This document shows positions 43,505 to 52,879 of a DNA stretch of 64,000 nt, in pieces. The DNA lies in NCBI RefSeq assembly GCF_007109225.1, contig NZ_VJZK01000001.1, forward strand, positions 826,731 to 890,730, written 5' to 3'. The DNA is from Flavobacterium sp. GT3R68 (lineage in GTDB: Bacteria; Bacteroidota; Bacteroidia; Flavobacteriales; Flavobacteriaceae). The number at the start of each line of letters is the position of its first letter. The first letter of the stretch is position 1. Below the pieces are notes generated by a model. It did not search any database. It had not been told where the DNA came from and saw only the letters and a program-made list of their open reading frames with translations. The translations under genes and the position numbers were made by a program.

Positions 43505-43612
43505 AGTTATTATTTTGGTTAAGTTGAAAATACTAATTTAAAGAATTATTGGATATGTTCTGCAATTGGAACATAAAAAACAAGTTGTCAAATGGTTAAA
43601 GTGATTTCTTAA

Positions 43613-43642
43613 ATAAAAAAAGCTTCCCGATTGAGAAGCTTT
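43613..43642 (-). terminator. Terminator after the DUF885 gene
   Basis: Read on the minus strand, AAAGCTTC and GAAGCTTT with an 8-nt loop run into a T-rich tail. It lies 7 nt after the stop. Confidence 0.85.
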
Positions 43643-43648
43643 CTATAA

Positions 43649-45415
43649 TTATTTACCTGTTTCGATCCAGGCATTGATTTTCTTTTCTAACAACGCCAAT
43701 GGCATGACGCCGGATTCCAATACTTTCTCGTGGAATTTCCTGATATCGAATTTCGTTCCCATTTTGGCTGCTGCTTTTTTACGCAGTTCAATAATTTTTA
43801 GTTGTCCTATTTTATACGACGTTGCTTGTCCCGGAATGGCCATATAGCGCTCAATTTCCGAAATGATGCTGGCTTCGCTTTCCGCTTCATTTTCCAAAGA
43901 GTATTTTATCGCTTGTTCCCTGGTCCAGTTTTTGGTATGGATTCCGGTATCGACTACCAGACGGATTGCGCGATGCATTTCGCTGCCCAACATTCCAAAA
44001 TACTGATATGGGTCTTGGTATAATCCCAATTCTTTCCCTAGACTTTCGGTGTACAAAGCCCAGCCTTCGCCATAAGCACCAAACCAGTTGAATTTCCTGA
44101 AGTCCGGTAATTGCTGGTTTTCCTGCTGCAATGAAATCTGGAAATGGTGACCCGGAATGGCTTCGTGTAAAAACAAATCCTCATCAGCATACAAGTTATA
44201 GCTTTGCACGTCCGGAATTGGAACATAAAAGATACCCGGGCGTGATCCATCAGCAGTTCCCTGAATGTATTCGGCGCTGGCAGAATTTTCCCTGAAGGCT
44301 TCGGTACGTCTGATTTCGAATTTGGTCTTTGGCTGCAAGGCGAATAATTTGTCCACATTCGGCTTGATCCGCGCATAAATGCTTTCAAAATTCGCAATGA
44401 CTTCTTCCGGTTTTTGAAATGGTTTCAGTTCTTTTTTGTTTCGAACTTCGTCAAAAAAATCTTTGATAGTTCCTTTGAAACCTACCTGAGTTTTTACTTT
44501 TTCCATTTCCTCTTTCAGTCTGGCCACTTCTTTCATTCCTAATTCGTGGATTTCTTCCGGAGTCATTTGGGTTGTTGTCCATTGTTTAACGTAAGCGGCA
44601 TACAATTCTTTTCCAAATGGGAAGCTGCCAATACCGCTTGTGGTTCGGCTTGCAGGCAGATATTCTTCTTTTAGGAATTGCGCCATTTTTTTGAAACGAG
44701 GTGTTAACTTCTCGTTGATGACTGCAGCGTATTTTGTGGTTAAATCTTTTTTGACAGCATCGGAAAAAGTGTCCGGCATCGTTTTGATCGTGCTGTAAAA
44801 CAAATTGTCTTCCACTTTTGGAGTGATCATATCTTCAAATTCCGGAATCACTTTTAGCGTAAGCGTTTTTGGTAAAACAATTCCCTTCGCCATTCCTTTT
44901 TTCATATAAACCATTGCAGAATCCATCCAAACGGCATACGTGTCCATTCTTTTAAGGAAATTAGCATAGTCTTTTTCTGTTTTAAAAGGTTGTGCAGCAG
45001 TACCTCCGGCAAATTGCCCCATTGTTAAATGCGTACCCCAAAATTGGTGGATAGGCATTAGATTAGTCGGTTGCTTTAATAGCTCCTCTCCAACGGCAAT
45101 TTCCCATTTAATGATTTCATAACTGATTTTTTCCTCATCATTTAATTTTGAAACATCAATCGCGGCAAGTTCTTCCTCGTATTTATCAAAAAAAGCTTGT
45201 TGTTTGGTGCGGAATCCATCAGTCATTTCCAGTACCAACTGATCATTGTATTGGTTCTGCCCGTTTAAGGTAGCATCTAACGGATTCAGCTGATTTTTTT
45301 CGTCAAAATAACTTTTGGTCACTCCGGCAAAATCGGGTGCTTTTTCTTCGGATTTACAGTTTACTAACAGAGTTGCCATCGAAAATGCAATGAAGAGGAT
45401 TGAGATTTTTTTCAT
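43649..45415 (-). CDS. DUF885 lipoprotein, probable zinc peptidase
   Basis: 588 residues with lipobox (TLLVNC, Cys near 20). It is helical throughout, with the metal site HEAIPGHHFQ (near 405; HExxxGH type) and a downstream Glu in NEAESEASIISE, as in DUF885 proteins related to gluzincins. Family length normal. It probably cleaves peptides in the periplasm; the substrate is unknown. Divergence from its neighbours and its own terminator indicate a single-gene unit. Confidence 0.88.
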   Translation of the reverse strand: MKKISILFIAFSMATLLVNCKSEEKAPDFAGVTKSYFDEKNQLNPLDATLNGQNQYNDQLVLEMTDGFRTKQQAFFDKYEEELAAIDVSKLNDEEKISYEIIKWEIAVGEELLKQPTNLMPIHQFWGTHLTMGQFAGGTAAQPFKTEKDYANFLKRMDTYAVWMDSAMVYMKKGMAKGIVLPKTLTLKVIPEFEDMITPKVEDNLFYSTIKTMPDTFSDAVKKDLTTKYAAVINEKLTPRFKKMAQFLKEEYLPASRTTSGIGSFPFGKELYAAYVKQWTTTQMTPEEIHELGMKEVARLKEEMEKVKTQVGFKGTIKDFFDEVRNKKELKPFQKPEEVIANFESIYARIKPNVDKLFALQPKTKFEIRRTEAFRENSASAEYIQGTADGSRPGIFYVPIPDVQSYNLYADEDLFLHEAIPGHHFQISLQQENQQLPDFRKFNWFGAYGEGWALYTESLGKELGLYQDPYQYFGMLGSEMHRAIRLVVDTGIHTKNWTREQAIKYSLENEAESEASIISEIERYMAIPGQATSYKIGQLKIIELRKKAAAKMGTKFDIRKFHEKVLESGVMPLALLEKKINAWIETGK

Positions 45416-45487
45416 ATTAAATAAAGAAATAAAGAGGGGTAAATATAAGAATTACCCGAAACAGATTTAAATAAATTTATGATATGT

Positions 45488-45850
45488 TTATCCGTGATAG
45501 ACACGCGAAGCTATTATCCTGTTGTCTCTGACTACCAACACTTCGGCCACCAGCATATTTTCTTCCCCTTCCACTGAACGGACATATTCCATGAAAACGC
45601 GATCGCCATTGGCGGTAAGCGAAGTCACTTTATAATTTAGCGTTGGTAATCGTTCAAAGGCATCCCGCCACCATTCGCGCATGGCCTGTTTTCCTATAAC
45701 CAAACCGTTGGTTTCCGGCTGGCGGATTTTTAATTTAGGGCTGAAATGTTCCGCCTCGTCATCATACAAAGACAAAAGTTGTTCTAAATTATGATTATTG
45801 AACGCATCAAACCATTTGAAAGCAATAGATTGTAATTTTTCCGGAGTCAT
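45488..45850 (-). CDS. SnoaL/NTF2-like protein
   Basis: 120 residues with the cone-shaped NTF2-like pattern: KWFDAFNNHNLEQLLSLYDDEAEHFSP at the start (in parts AFNNHNLEQLLSLY), REWWRDAFERLPTLNY, and strands VFMEYVRSV and LVAEVLVVRDNRI. Such proteins are hydratases, isomerases or binding proteins; no catalytic assignment is possible here. Transcribed alone between the terminators. Confidence 0.85.
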   Translation of the reverse strand: MTPEKLQSIAFKWFDAFNNHNLEQLLSLYDDEAEHFSPKLKIRQPETNGLVIGKQAMREWWRDAFERLPTLNYKVTSLTANGDRVFMEYVRSVEGEENMLVAEVLVVRDNRIIASRVYHG

Positions 45851-45867
45851 ATTTTATTTTTAAAATG

Positions 45868-45901
45868 AAAAATTCCTGCTGTAAATGGAAGCAGGAATTT
45901 T
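45868..45901 (-). terminator. Terminator after the pseudouridine synthase gene
   Basis: A 12-bp stem AAAATTCCTGCT/AGCAGGAATTTT between the stop of the synthase (45932) and the start of the NTF2-like gene. Confidence 0.85.
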
Positions 45902-45931
45902 ATTAATTGATTTACTGTTACAATAACAATA

Positions 45932-46840
45932 TTACATATTTTTCAAGTTGATAATCTCTTGTTCAGTCAACATTCTCCAGTTTCCTCGAGGCAGGTTTTT
46001 CTTGGTTAGACCCGCAAAGGCAACTCGGTCAATTCGCAAGACATCATACTTGAAGTGTTCGAAAATAGCCCGTACCACCTTCACATTCGAAGATTTTAAC
46101 TTCAGTCCAATCTCGCTTTTCGCTTCATTTTCGATGTAACTTACTTCCTCGATATACACGCGGTGACCATCTAGAACAAGTCCTTTGCTGATTTTTTCCA
46201 AGTCTTCAAATTTCAGATTTTTATCCAGCGAAACTTGGTAGATTTTAGATGACTTCTGATTTGGCAAAGCAAATTTACGAATCATATCGGTATCATTCGT
46301 AAACAATAACAGACCTGTAGTGTTCTTGTCCATCCTTCCTACTGCTCCAATTTTTGAAGTCGTAGAACCTTTTACCAATTCCAACACATTACGGAATTCC
46401 TGACCTTCGTCAAGAGCAGTCGTAAAGTTTTTAGGCTTGTTCAGTAAGATATATTCCTTTTTCTCCGGAATCAAAGTAGCGCCGTCAAAATTCACGACAT
46501 CACCCGGTTTTACCATATAGCCCATTTCCGTCACCGGAATTCCGTTCACTTTTACGTTACCGGATTGGATGTAAATATCAGCATCACGACGCGAACACGC
46601 GCCAGAATTAGCAATGTATTTGTTCAGACGGATTTCGTCTTTTACTTTGGGTCTCTTAGGAGCCTGATTTGGCTTTTTCTCTACTTTATCAGTAGCAACT
46701 TCTGCAACTTTAGTGGTCGTCTTTACTTTTTTAGGCCCTTGTGCCCTTTTTTGCATCGCAGGTTTTGGCTTATTAGAACTTGGTCTTGAGCTATTTGCTC
46801 TTGCTCCCGTTCCTTTATTATTGCCTTGCTTATTATTCAT
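45932..46840 (-). CDS. rRNA pseudouridine synthase, RsuA/RluB family
   Basis: 302 residues from the ATG at 46840 (MNNKQGNNKG); the longer frame adds seven residues. The first 75 residues are a Lys/Pro/Asn/Ala-rich disordered extension (SSNKPKPAMQKRAQGPKKV), then an S4 RNA-binding domain (IRLNKYIANSGACSRRDAD), then the catalytic domain with Asp in GRMDKNTTGLLLFTND. It converts uridine to pseudouridine in ribosomal RNA, probably 23S. The basic extension is typical of flavobacterial members. A structured interspersed repeat lies upstream. Confidence 0.92.
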   Translation of the reverse strand: MNNKQGNNKGTGARANSSRPSSNKPKPAMQKRAQGPKKVKTTTKVAEVATDKVEKKPNQAPKRPKVKDEIRLNKYIANSGACSRRDADIYIQSGNVKVNGIPVTEMGYMVKPGDVVNFDGATLIPEKKEYILLNKPKNFTTALDEGQEFRNVLELVKGSTTSKIGAVGRMDKNTTGLLLFTNDTDMIRKFALPNQKSSKIYQVSLDKNLKFEDLEKISKGLVLDGHRVYIEEVSYIENEAKSEIGLKLKSSNVKVVRAIFEHFKYDVLRIDRVAFAGLTKKNLPRGNWRMLTEQEIINLKNM

Positions 46841-46958
46841 ATTAATCCATAATTTGTGCAAAGATAGTATTTAAATAGTTGAGAATCAACAATTGAGCAT
46901 TATTAAACGGTAACTTCTACAGAATAAGCGAATTACCCTCAGTCGAAAGTTTATTTTT

Positions 46959-47025
46959 AGGAGCAATTCCCGCTGTTAGCTTTATCCACGCAAAAAAGCG
47001 TGGGATACCGCCGCCATCGGGGCTA
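46959..47025 (+). repeat. Structured interspersed repeat, copy B
   Basis: 67 bp, AGGAGCAATTCCCGCTGTTA to CCATCGGGGCTA, with the same CCACGC-AAAAAA-GCGTGG hairpin as copy A at 13249 and only a few differences. It lies in the gap between the prenyltransferase and pseudouridine synthase genes, opposite to their direction. Confidence 0.82.
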
Positions 47026-47072
47026 GACTATTCGCGATATTTGGAAATGAGCAGGAAATTTTAGGCAGAATC

Positions 47073-48026
47073 TTATAACAGGGAGATTAAATGGCTGTGT
47101 CCGGTAAATGCCGTTAACAACAGTTTTCGCCCATGCCACAACACTGATGGGTCGATCAGTACAATAGAAAATACACCGGTAACAATGAGAAGTTTCAATA
47201 CGTTATGAAGCAATAAAAACTGTGGCTTCGAATCGGATTTCCATAAGTAAATGAGGAAAAATATCAGGATGATCATGCAGACATAAAAATAAATATCCAT
47301 ATAGCCGACATCATAAATGTCAATCAATACGTATACCGGAAGGACAGTAAAGACCGTCAATGCCGTGATGACTTTTTTGGAAGTGTTTTCACCGTAAAGA
47401 ATCGGAATGGTCTGGTAATCATTTGCCAAATCTCCTTTAATGTTTTCCAAATCCTTGATCATTTCCCTAATCAATAACAATAGATACAGGAAGATAGCAT
47501 GGGAGAAAATAACTTCGTATAAATTTTTATAATACAAAAGAATAGCAAAAAAAGGCAATACTGCCATAAAAGCAGCCATCAGGTTCCCTATAATTGGGTA
47601 TTTTTTGACCTTGTGGGAATAAAACCAAATCAGGAAAATGTAAACTGAGAAAAACAATACGGCACGCCAGGAAACAAAAAAGGATAAAAACGCGACGACG
47701 AAATTCAACCCGAAATACACATACAATTTCGTGCTCTGTCTTACCAGACGATCCAGCATCGATTTTTCCGGGCGGTTAATCAGGTCTTTTTTGCTGTCGT
47801 AAAAACTATTGATGATATAGCCCGACGCAATGGTTAACGAGGAAGCCAAAACGATAATAAAAAGATTGAAATCCAATAATACGGTCAATGCCCTTTTCTC
47901 CGGTGCGAGAATAAATATCGCCGAAAGATATTGGGCCAGTACGATAATAGGAATATTGTAACCTCTCACAACAGAGAACAAACTGACAATTTTCATTAGT
48001 AAAAGCTTGTTCTTTCTGCTTAACAT
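47073..48026 (-). CDS. UbiA-family prenyltransferase
   Basis: 317 residues, about nine membrane helices. Prenyl-diphosphate motifs are NSFYDSKKDLINRPEKS (first Asp-rich, NxxxDxxxD form) and DLENIKGDLANDYQTIP (second). These bind Mg and the prenyl diphosphate. By its place behind mevalonate kinase-like and decarboxylase genes, it probably uses isoprenoids made by that pathway; flavobacterial relatives are annotated as geranylgeranylglycerol-phosphate geranylgeranyltransferase, but menaquinone- or heme-type substrates cannot be ruled out. The ATG at 47996 is an alternative start. Confidence 0.85.
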   Translation of the reverse strand: MLSRKNKLLLMKIVSLFSVVRGYNIPIIVLAQYLSAIFILAPEKRALTVLLDFNLFIIVLASSLTIASGYIINSFYDSKKDLINRPEKSMLDRLVRQSTKLYVYFGLNFVVAFLSFFVSWRAVLFFSVYIFLIWFYSHKVKKYPIIGNLMAAFMAVLPFFAILLYYKNLYEVIFSHAIFLYLLLLIREMIKDLENIKGDLANDYQTIPILYGENTSKKVITALTVFTVLPVYVLIDIYDVGYMDIYFYVCMIILIFFLIYLWKSDSKPQFLLLHNVLKLLIVTGVFSIVLIDPSVLWHGRKLLLTAFTGHSHLISLL

Positions 48027-48062
48027 TGTAGAAGCGCGATTTTTATTTGGGTTAACGAATAG

Positions 48063-49001
48063 TTAAAACTGGTAAACCACTTCCAGTTTATAATCTTTCA
48101 GGGATACGCGGGCTTTGTCAATGTCTTGCGTAAAGCCAAGTATATAACCGCCGCCCCCGGAACCGCATAATTTGAGGTAGTAATCATTGGTGTCAATTCC
48201 TTTCTGCCAAATTCCGTGAAATTGTTCCGGAATCATCGGTTTGAAATTATTCAGAACAACTTTGGATAATTGTTTAGTGTTTTCGAAAAGTGATTTCATG
48301 TCTCCGCCAAGGAAATTCTCCACACAGGCATCAGTGTATTTTACGAATTGGTTTTTTAACATCGCACGGAAACCTTTATCTTTCAGGTTTTCCATGAAAA
48401 TATTCACCATCGGAGCGGTTTCGCCCACAATACCCGAATCCAATAAAAATACTGCGCCTTTTCCATCAAAACTTTGTGTCGGAATTCCGGTAGCTTCAAT
48501 ATTGTCTTTCGAATTAATCAGGATTGGAATGCTCAAATAGCTGTTCAATGGGTCCAAACCGGAGCTTTTTCCATGGAAAAACGATTCCATTTGAGAGAAA
48601 ATTGTTTTTAGTAACAGCAATTTTTCACGGGTCAGGTTCTCTAAAACCGTGATTTTATTCTGGGCATATTTGTCATAAATGGCCGCAACCAAAGCACCAC
48701 TGCTGCCTACACCATAGCCTTGTGGAATACTGGAATCAAAATACATTCCGGACGTCACATCTTTTTTCAGCGTAGCCAAATCAAACGTTACCAATCCCGG
48801 CTGTTCGCTTTGCAGATTCTCCAGATAAGAGACAAAACGCTGCAGGTTTGCATTCGATTTTACCGCTTCTTCAGAAGTATTGACGTCTGTTTTCAATGCA
48901 CCGTTATAGAAATTATAAGGGATAGAGAGTCCTTTGGAATCACGAATAATTCCGTATTCTCCGAAGAGTAATATTTTTGAATAAAATGAGGGGCCTTTCA
49001 T
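48063..49001 (-). CDS. Mevalonate kinase-like GHMP kinase
   Basis: 312 residues. GHMP signatures: FYSKILLFGEYGI at the N-terminus, the ATP loop PQGYGVGSSGALVAA (near 90), HGKSSGLDPLNSYLS and the C-terminal CGSGGGGYILGF. In the mevalonate pathway it would phosphorylate mevalonate. It sits 36 nt before the prenyltransferase and 72 nt after the decarboxylase gene on the same strand. A role as phosphomevalonate kinase is possible, since a second, different GHMP kinase lies at 61413. Confidence 0.88.
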   Translation of the reverse strand: MKGPSFYSKILLFGEYGIIRDSKGLSIPYNFYNGALKTDVNTSEEAVKSNANLQRFVSYLENLQSEQPGLVTFDLATLKKDVTSGMYFDSSIPQGYGVGSSGALVAAIYDKYAQNKITVLENLTREKLLLLKTIFSQMESFFHGKSSGLDPLNSYLSIPILINSKDNIEATGIPTQSFDGKGAVFLLDSGIVGETAPMVNIFMENLKDKGFRAMLKNQFVKYTDACVENFLGGDMKSLFENTKQLSKVVLNNFKPMIPEQFHGIWQKGIDTNDYYLKLCGSGGGGYILGFTQDIDKARVSLKDYKLEVVYQF

Positions 49002-49073
49002 AATGTAGTTGACTGTTATAGGTTAACGGTTAACATTGATTTTTATTGGACTAAAGGTACAACAAAAAACCAT

Positions 49074-50198
49074 CTATTTTGAGTCATGGATTAAAGTTGC
49101 TCCGCTGCCAATTTCGTCACAAATATATTGCGAGTTTTGACAATAGCCAACTAATTCACTCTTAATAAATTGCAAAACTTTTTCTTTCGTATTCTCCGGA
49201 TATAGAACATGCACATTCGCGCCCGCATCCAATGTAAAACAAACCGGAATACCGGTATCACTTCGGAATTTCCAGATGGCGTTGATGATTTCCAGCGTAT
49301 TGGGTTTCATAAGAATAAAGTACGGAAGTGAGGTCATCATCATCGCATGAAGGGTTAGTGCTTCGCTTTCGACAATTTTTATGAATTCCTGCAAGTCTCC
49401 GCTTTCGAATACGGTAATGAGTTTCGCCAGATTTTCATGAGCCTGATCAAAACGCCTTTCGGCAAAAGGATGGTCGTGCATCAGATCATGTCCGACGGTA
49501 CTGGAAACCTGTTTTTCGCCTTTGTCCACCAGCAAAATGGTATCCTGATAGTTTTTGAAATTAGCATGAACCGGCTTTTGGAATTCAACACCAAACAAAT
49601 CGGAGCTTCCTGCAATACCGGGATGATTTCCCCAGACTACGACACTGCCTTTTACACTTCTGCAGGCACTTCCGGAACCCAAACGGGCCAGAAAAGAGGC
49701 TTTTTGAAAGAAATACGCTGAAGTCATTCCCGGATTCAGTTCTTTTTCCAGACTCATCAGGTTCATCGCCAAAGCGGCCATCCCGGAAGCCGATGATGCA
49801 ATTCCGGAGCTGTGTGGAAACGTATTTTTGGTATCAATCGTAAAATGATAGTCTTTCAGGAAAGGCATATAAACAAAAATGCGTTCCAGGAATTTCTGGA
49901 TTTTCGGTTTGAAATCTTGCTTTGGTTTTCCCTCAAATAACAAATCGAATGAGAAATCTCCATCGTTTGCTTTTTTGGCGAAAGCCAATGCAGTAATGGT
50001 TTTACAGCTGTTCAAAGTGAAACTTACCGAAGGATTGGCCGGAATCTGCTTCGCCTGTTCGCCTGTTAGGCTCGGGTGATTCTCCTTTTTCCCCCAATAT
50101 TTGACCAATGCAATGTTGCTTGGCGCGCTCCATCTGAAACTGCCTTTTTCAACCGAATGCGTATATTTTGATGGAATAAAATCGTTTGCTGAAATCAT
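49074..50198 (-). CDS. mvaD: Diphosphomevalonate decarboxylase
   Basis: 374 residues. Family markers: SAPSNIALVKYWGKKENHPS near the start, PHSSGIASSASGMAALAM (ATP loop), GSGSACRSVKGSVVVWG with the conserved Ser/Arg, and the catalytic Asp in CFTLDAGANVHVLYP. It makes isopentenyl diphosphate by ATP-dependent decarboxylation. First gene of the mvaD-kinase-prenyltransferase group; the neighbouring genes supply the same pathway. Confidence 0.95.
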   Translation of the reverse strand: MISANDFIPSKYTHSVEKGSFRWSAPSNIALVKYWGKKENHPSLTGEQAKQIPANPSVSFTLNSCKTITALAFAKKANDGDFSFDLLFEGKPKQDFKPKIQKFLERIFVYMPFLKDYHFTIDTKNTFPHSSGIASSASGMAALAMNLMSLEKELNPGMTSAYFFQKASFLARLGSGSACRSVKGSVVVWGNHPGIAGSSDLFGVEFQKPVHANFKNYQDTILLVDKGEKQVSSTVGHDLMHDHPFAERRFDQAHENLAKLITVFESGDLQEFIKIVESEALTLHAMMMTSLPYFILMKPNTLEIINAIWKFRSDTGIPVCFTLDAGANVHVLYPENTKEKVLQFIKSELVGYCQNSQYICDEIGSGATLIHDSK

Positions 50199-50300
50199 GA
50201 ACTGAAAAATTTAAGCAAAGATACTTTTTTGATTTATACGTTGATTTGTTTATTTGTAGAAATGTTCGCCCGATTTGATTAAATTTGGCAAAAAATTGAA

Positions 50301-50780
50301 ATGAATAAATTCAAACGCATCCTGGTTGTTGTCGCAACATGTCTTGCTCTTGGCTATTTCTCCGGATTGGTCACACAATCCAGTATCGAAACCTGGTATC
50401 CGACTTTGCTAAAACCAAGCTTCAATCCGCCAAATTGGATTTTTGCTCCCGTTTGGTCGATGTTGTATATTATGATGGGAATCGCGGCAGGGTTAGTTTG
50501 GAACCGCGTGGAATTTGAAAAAGAGACCGTAAAAAAAGCTTTGGTTCTTTTCGCAATACAATTGGCACTGAATGCGTTGTGGTCCATTTTGTTTTTCGGA
50601 TTGAAAAACCCGTTGTTGGCCTTGATCGAAATTGTTTTATTGTGGCTGATGATTTATGAAACCTACCTCAAATTTTCCAAAATCGATAAAATCGCAAGTT
50701 ACCTGATGCTGCCGTATTTGGCCTGGGTCAGTTTCGCAGCTGTTTTGAATGCGAGTCTTTGGTGGCTGAATAAAGGATAG
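50301..50780 (+). CDS. TspO/MBR family protein
   Basis: 159 residues, five membrane helices, with the family features WYPTLLKPSFNPPNWIFAPVW (split as WYPTLLKPSFNPPNW and FAPVWSMLYIMMG) and a Trp-rich last helix (AWVSFAAVLNASLWWLN). TspO proteins bind tetrapyrroles and cholesterol-like ligands and are implicated in stress response. Single gene between divergent and convergent neighbours. Confidence 0.95.
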   Translation: MNKFKRILVVVATCLALGYFSGLVTQSSIETWYPTLLKPSFNPPNWIFAPVWSMLYIMMGIAAGLVWNRVEFEKETVKKALVLFAIQLALNALWSILFFGLKNPLLALIEIVLLWLMIYETYLKFSKIDKIASYLMLPYLAWVSFAAVLNASLWWLNKG

Positions 50781-50810
50781 TGTCTGGAGTTTCAAAAGCT
50801 GTGTTATTTT

Positions 50811-51554
50811 TTAAATTCTTTGTAGTTTTTTGAATTCAATGTTCTTGTCATATAAAAAATCCATCATGATGAGTTCGTTGTAATTTTCACTAAGTATTTT
50901 CGATTTTGGATCTGCCTCACAAAATTGAAGGAACAACTCTATTTCATGTGGTTGTAGCTTCAGGTTTTCAACATAAAACTTTTCATAGGAAGTGCTTCTT
51001 GCCAATTCTTTAAATTCAATTTGGGGCAATTTGGTGTTGGTTGGTTCTTTTTTTAAAAGTCCAAAAAGTCTTTTACCTATCAGCGCCAAATTTAATCCTT
51101 TGTTTATACTGCCATCATAAACTCCTGGAATTTTTAATGTGTTTTCAGTTCTTTCTGCAGCGATTTCATCTCTCTTGGCTAGTTCCCATGCGGTATCTAA
51201 TTTCCAATCAATATTTGGAGTTTGTGTAATTATAATTTCCTTCAATTCTTCGGGTTTTTTAACCATTGAAATTGATATATTTTTGAACGCAATATCGGTG
51301 GGGCTTAATTTGATTCTTTTTAAATAATATTCTTTTCTAAAAAAAATAATGCTGTCATTGATTTTGGCTGCTAGTATAAACTCGCCTTTCACATCCGTAG
51401 TAGTACTTTTTTGGTTAGTTATATTGACTACATCGACATTTTGCAGTAACGAATTTTCGAACATGACTTTGCCTCTGAGTGTTTTTTCGTTTTGCGAGTA
51501 AGCAGATTGAAGAACAAAAAATAGAATGCAGGCAAAAAAGTAGTTTTTAATCAT
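50811..51554 (-). CDS. Secreted carboxypeptidase-like regulatory domain protein
   Basis: 247 residues from the ATG at 51554 (MIKNYFFACILFFVLQSAYSQ, a good signal peptide). Residues 25-90 form the CarboxypepD_reg sandwich (KTLRGKVMFENSLLQNVDVVN, KSTTTDVKGEFILA, in parts). The rest is helical (WELAKRDEIAAERTENTLKIPGVYDG) with no barrel, so it is not a TonB receptor. Flavobacterial proteins of this shape are common and unassigned. Function unknown. Confidence 0.82.
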   Translation of the reverse strand: MIKNYFFACILFFVLQSAYSQNEKTLRGKVMFENSLLQNVDVVNITNQKSTTTDVKGEFILAAKINDSIIFFRKEYYLKRIKLSPTDIAFKNISISMVKKPEELKEIIITQTPNIDWKLDTAWELAKRDEIAAERTENTLKIPGVYDGSINKGLNLALIGKRLFGLLKKEPTNTKLPQIEFKELARSTSYEKFYVENLKLQPHEIELFLQFCEADPKSKILSENYNELIMMDFLYDKNIEFKKLQRI

Positions 51555-51670
51555 TCGTAATATTTTGATTACAAACTTATTCAAACCATTCTATGAAAGT
51601 GAAATCAGAATAATAAATTCATGTTAATCAAAAACTAAAGTTTTCTTAACTAAAGCTTTGCAGTTTTGGT

Positions 51671-52879
51671 CTAAATGGCATTCGCCAGGATAAAACCGCT
51701 GGTCCACGCATTTTGGAAATTAAACCCACCGGTAATGGCATCAATGTTCACGATTTCACCAGCAAAATAGAGATTTTCATGCAGCTTGCTTTGCATCGTC
51801 TTAAAGTTGATTTCCTTAAGATCAATTCCGCCCGCGGTCACAAATTCTTCCTTAAAAGTGCTTTTTCCGTTTACCTGAAAACTGGCATTTGTAAGTTGGC
51901 TGCTCAAATTCTGCAGTTGGATTTTGGATAAATCGGCCCATTTGGTTTCGCTTTCAATTCCGGAGGCAAGCACCAGGCTTTCCCAAAGCCGGTTAGGGAA
52001 ATCAAAAGGCGATTTTTTGGAAACCGCTTTTTTGGAGTGTTCCTGTTTTAATTCCTTGAGAATTTTTTCGGCATCTTCGGCATCGACATCATTGAGCCAA
52101 TTGACGAAAATGGTAAACTGGTAATTCTTTTCATATAAAATCCGTGCCCCCCAAGCGGATAATTTCAGGATGGCCGGTCCGCTCATTCCCCAATGGGTAA
52201 TCAATAGTGGTCCCGTTGAAATGAGTTTGGTGTCTTTCACTTTTACCGTTACCTGTGCAGCCACGCCCGGTAATTCTTTTATTCTGGAATCTTTAATATT
52301 GAAGGTAAACAACGATGGGACCGGACTGACAATTGCATGGCCGAATTCCTGCAGTGTTTCCCACATTTTAGGGTTGCTTCCGGTAGCCAGGATTAATTTT
52401 TCAGTAAGATAGGTTTCGCTCGGGGTTTCGATTTTCCAGAAGTCGTCCTTTTTGAAAATCGACTGCACACTTTGACCCGTCAAAACTGAGATTCCCAATT
52501 TTTGTGTCGCTTTTAGAAAGCAATCAATAATCGTTTGGGACGAATTCGAAACCGGGAACATTCTGCCGTCGTCCTCAATTTTGAGTTCCACACCATGTTT
52601 TTCAAACCATTCGATGGTATCTCCCGAACAAAATTGGTGAAACGGTCCGCGAAGTTCTTTTTCCCCGCGAGGGTAATACTTAATCAACTCATCAGGTTCA
52701 AAACAGGCGTGAGTGACATTGCATCTCCCGCCTCCGGAAATGCGCACTTTCGTCAGGACTTCTTTGCCTCGTTCTAAAATAGCGACTTTTAGCTTCGGAT
52801 TTTTTTCCACAATATTAATCGCGGTAAAAAATCCGGCAGCACCTCCGCCTACAATAATGATGTCGTAATTCTGGTTCAT
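51671..52879 (-). CDS. HI0933/BaiN-like flavoprotein
   Basis: 402 residues. N-terminal FAD fold IIIVGGGAAGFFTAIN, then the family signature KVRISGGGRCNVTHA, an inserted domain (about 190-340) and a C-terminal FAD loop GGIDLKEINFKTMQSK and GGFNFQNAWTSGFIL. HI0933-like proteins are NAD(P)-dependent reductases of unclear substrate. The stop region overlaps the start of the GDPD gene frame by 4 nt on the same strand, so the two are probably co-transcribed. Confidence 0.92.
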   Translation of the reverse strand: MNQNYDIIIVGGGAAGFFTAINIVEKNPKLKVAILERGKEVLTKVRISGGGRCNVTHACFEPDELIKYYPRGEKELRGPFHQFCSGDTIEWFEKHGVELKIEDDGRMFPVSNSSQTIIDCFLKATQKLGISVLTGQSVQSIFKKDDFWKIETPSETYLTEKLILATGSNPKMWETLQEFGHAIVSPVPSLFTFNIKDSRIKELPGVAAQVTVKVKDTKLISTGPLLITHWGMSGPAILKLSAWGARILYEKNYQFTIFVNWLNDVDAEDAEKILKELKQEHSKKAVSKKSPFDFPNRLWESLVLASGIESETKWADLSKIQLQNLSSQLTNASFQVNGKSTFKEEFVTAGGIDLKEINFKTMQSKLHENLYFAGEIVNIDAITGGFNFQNAWTSGFILANAI

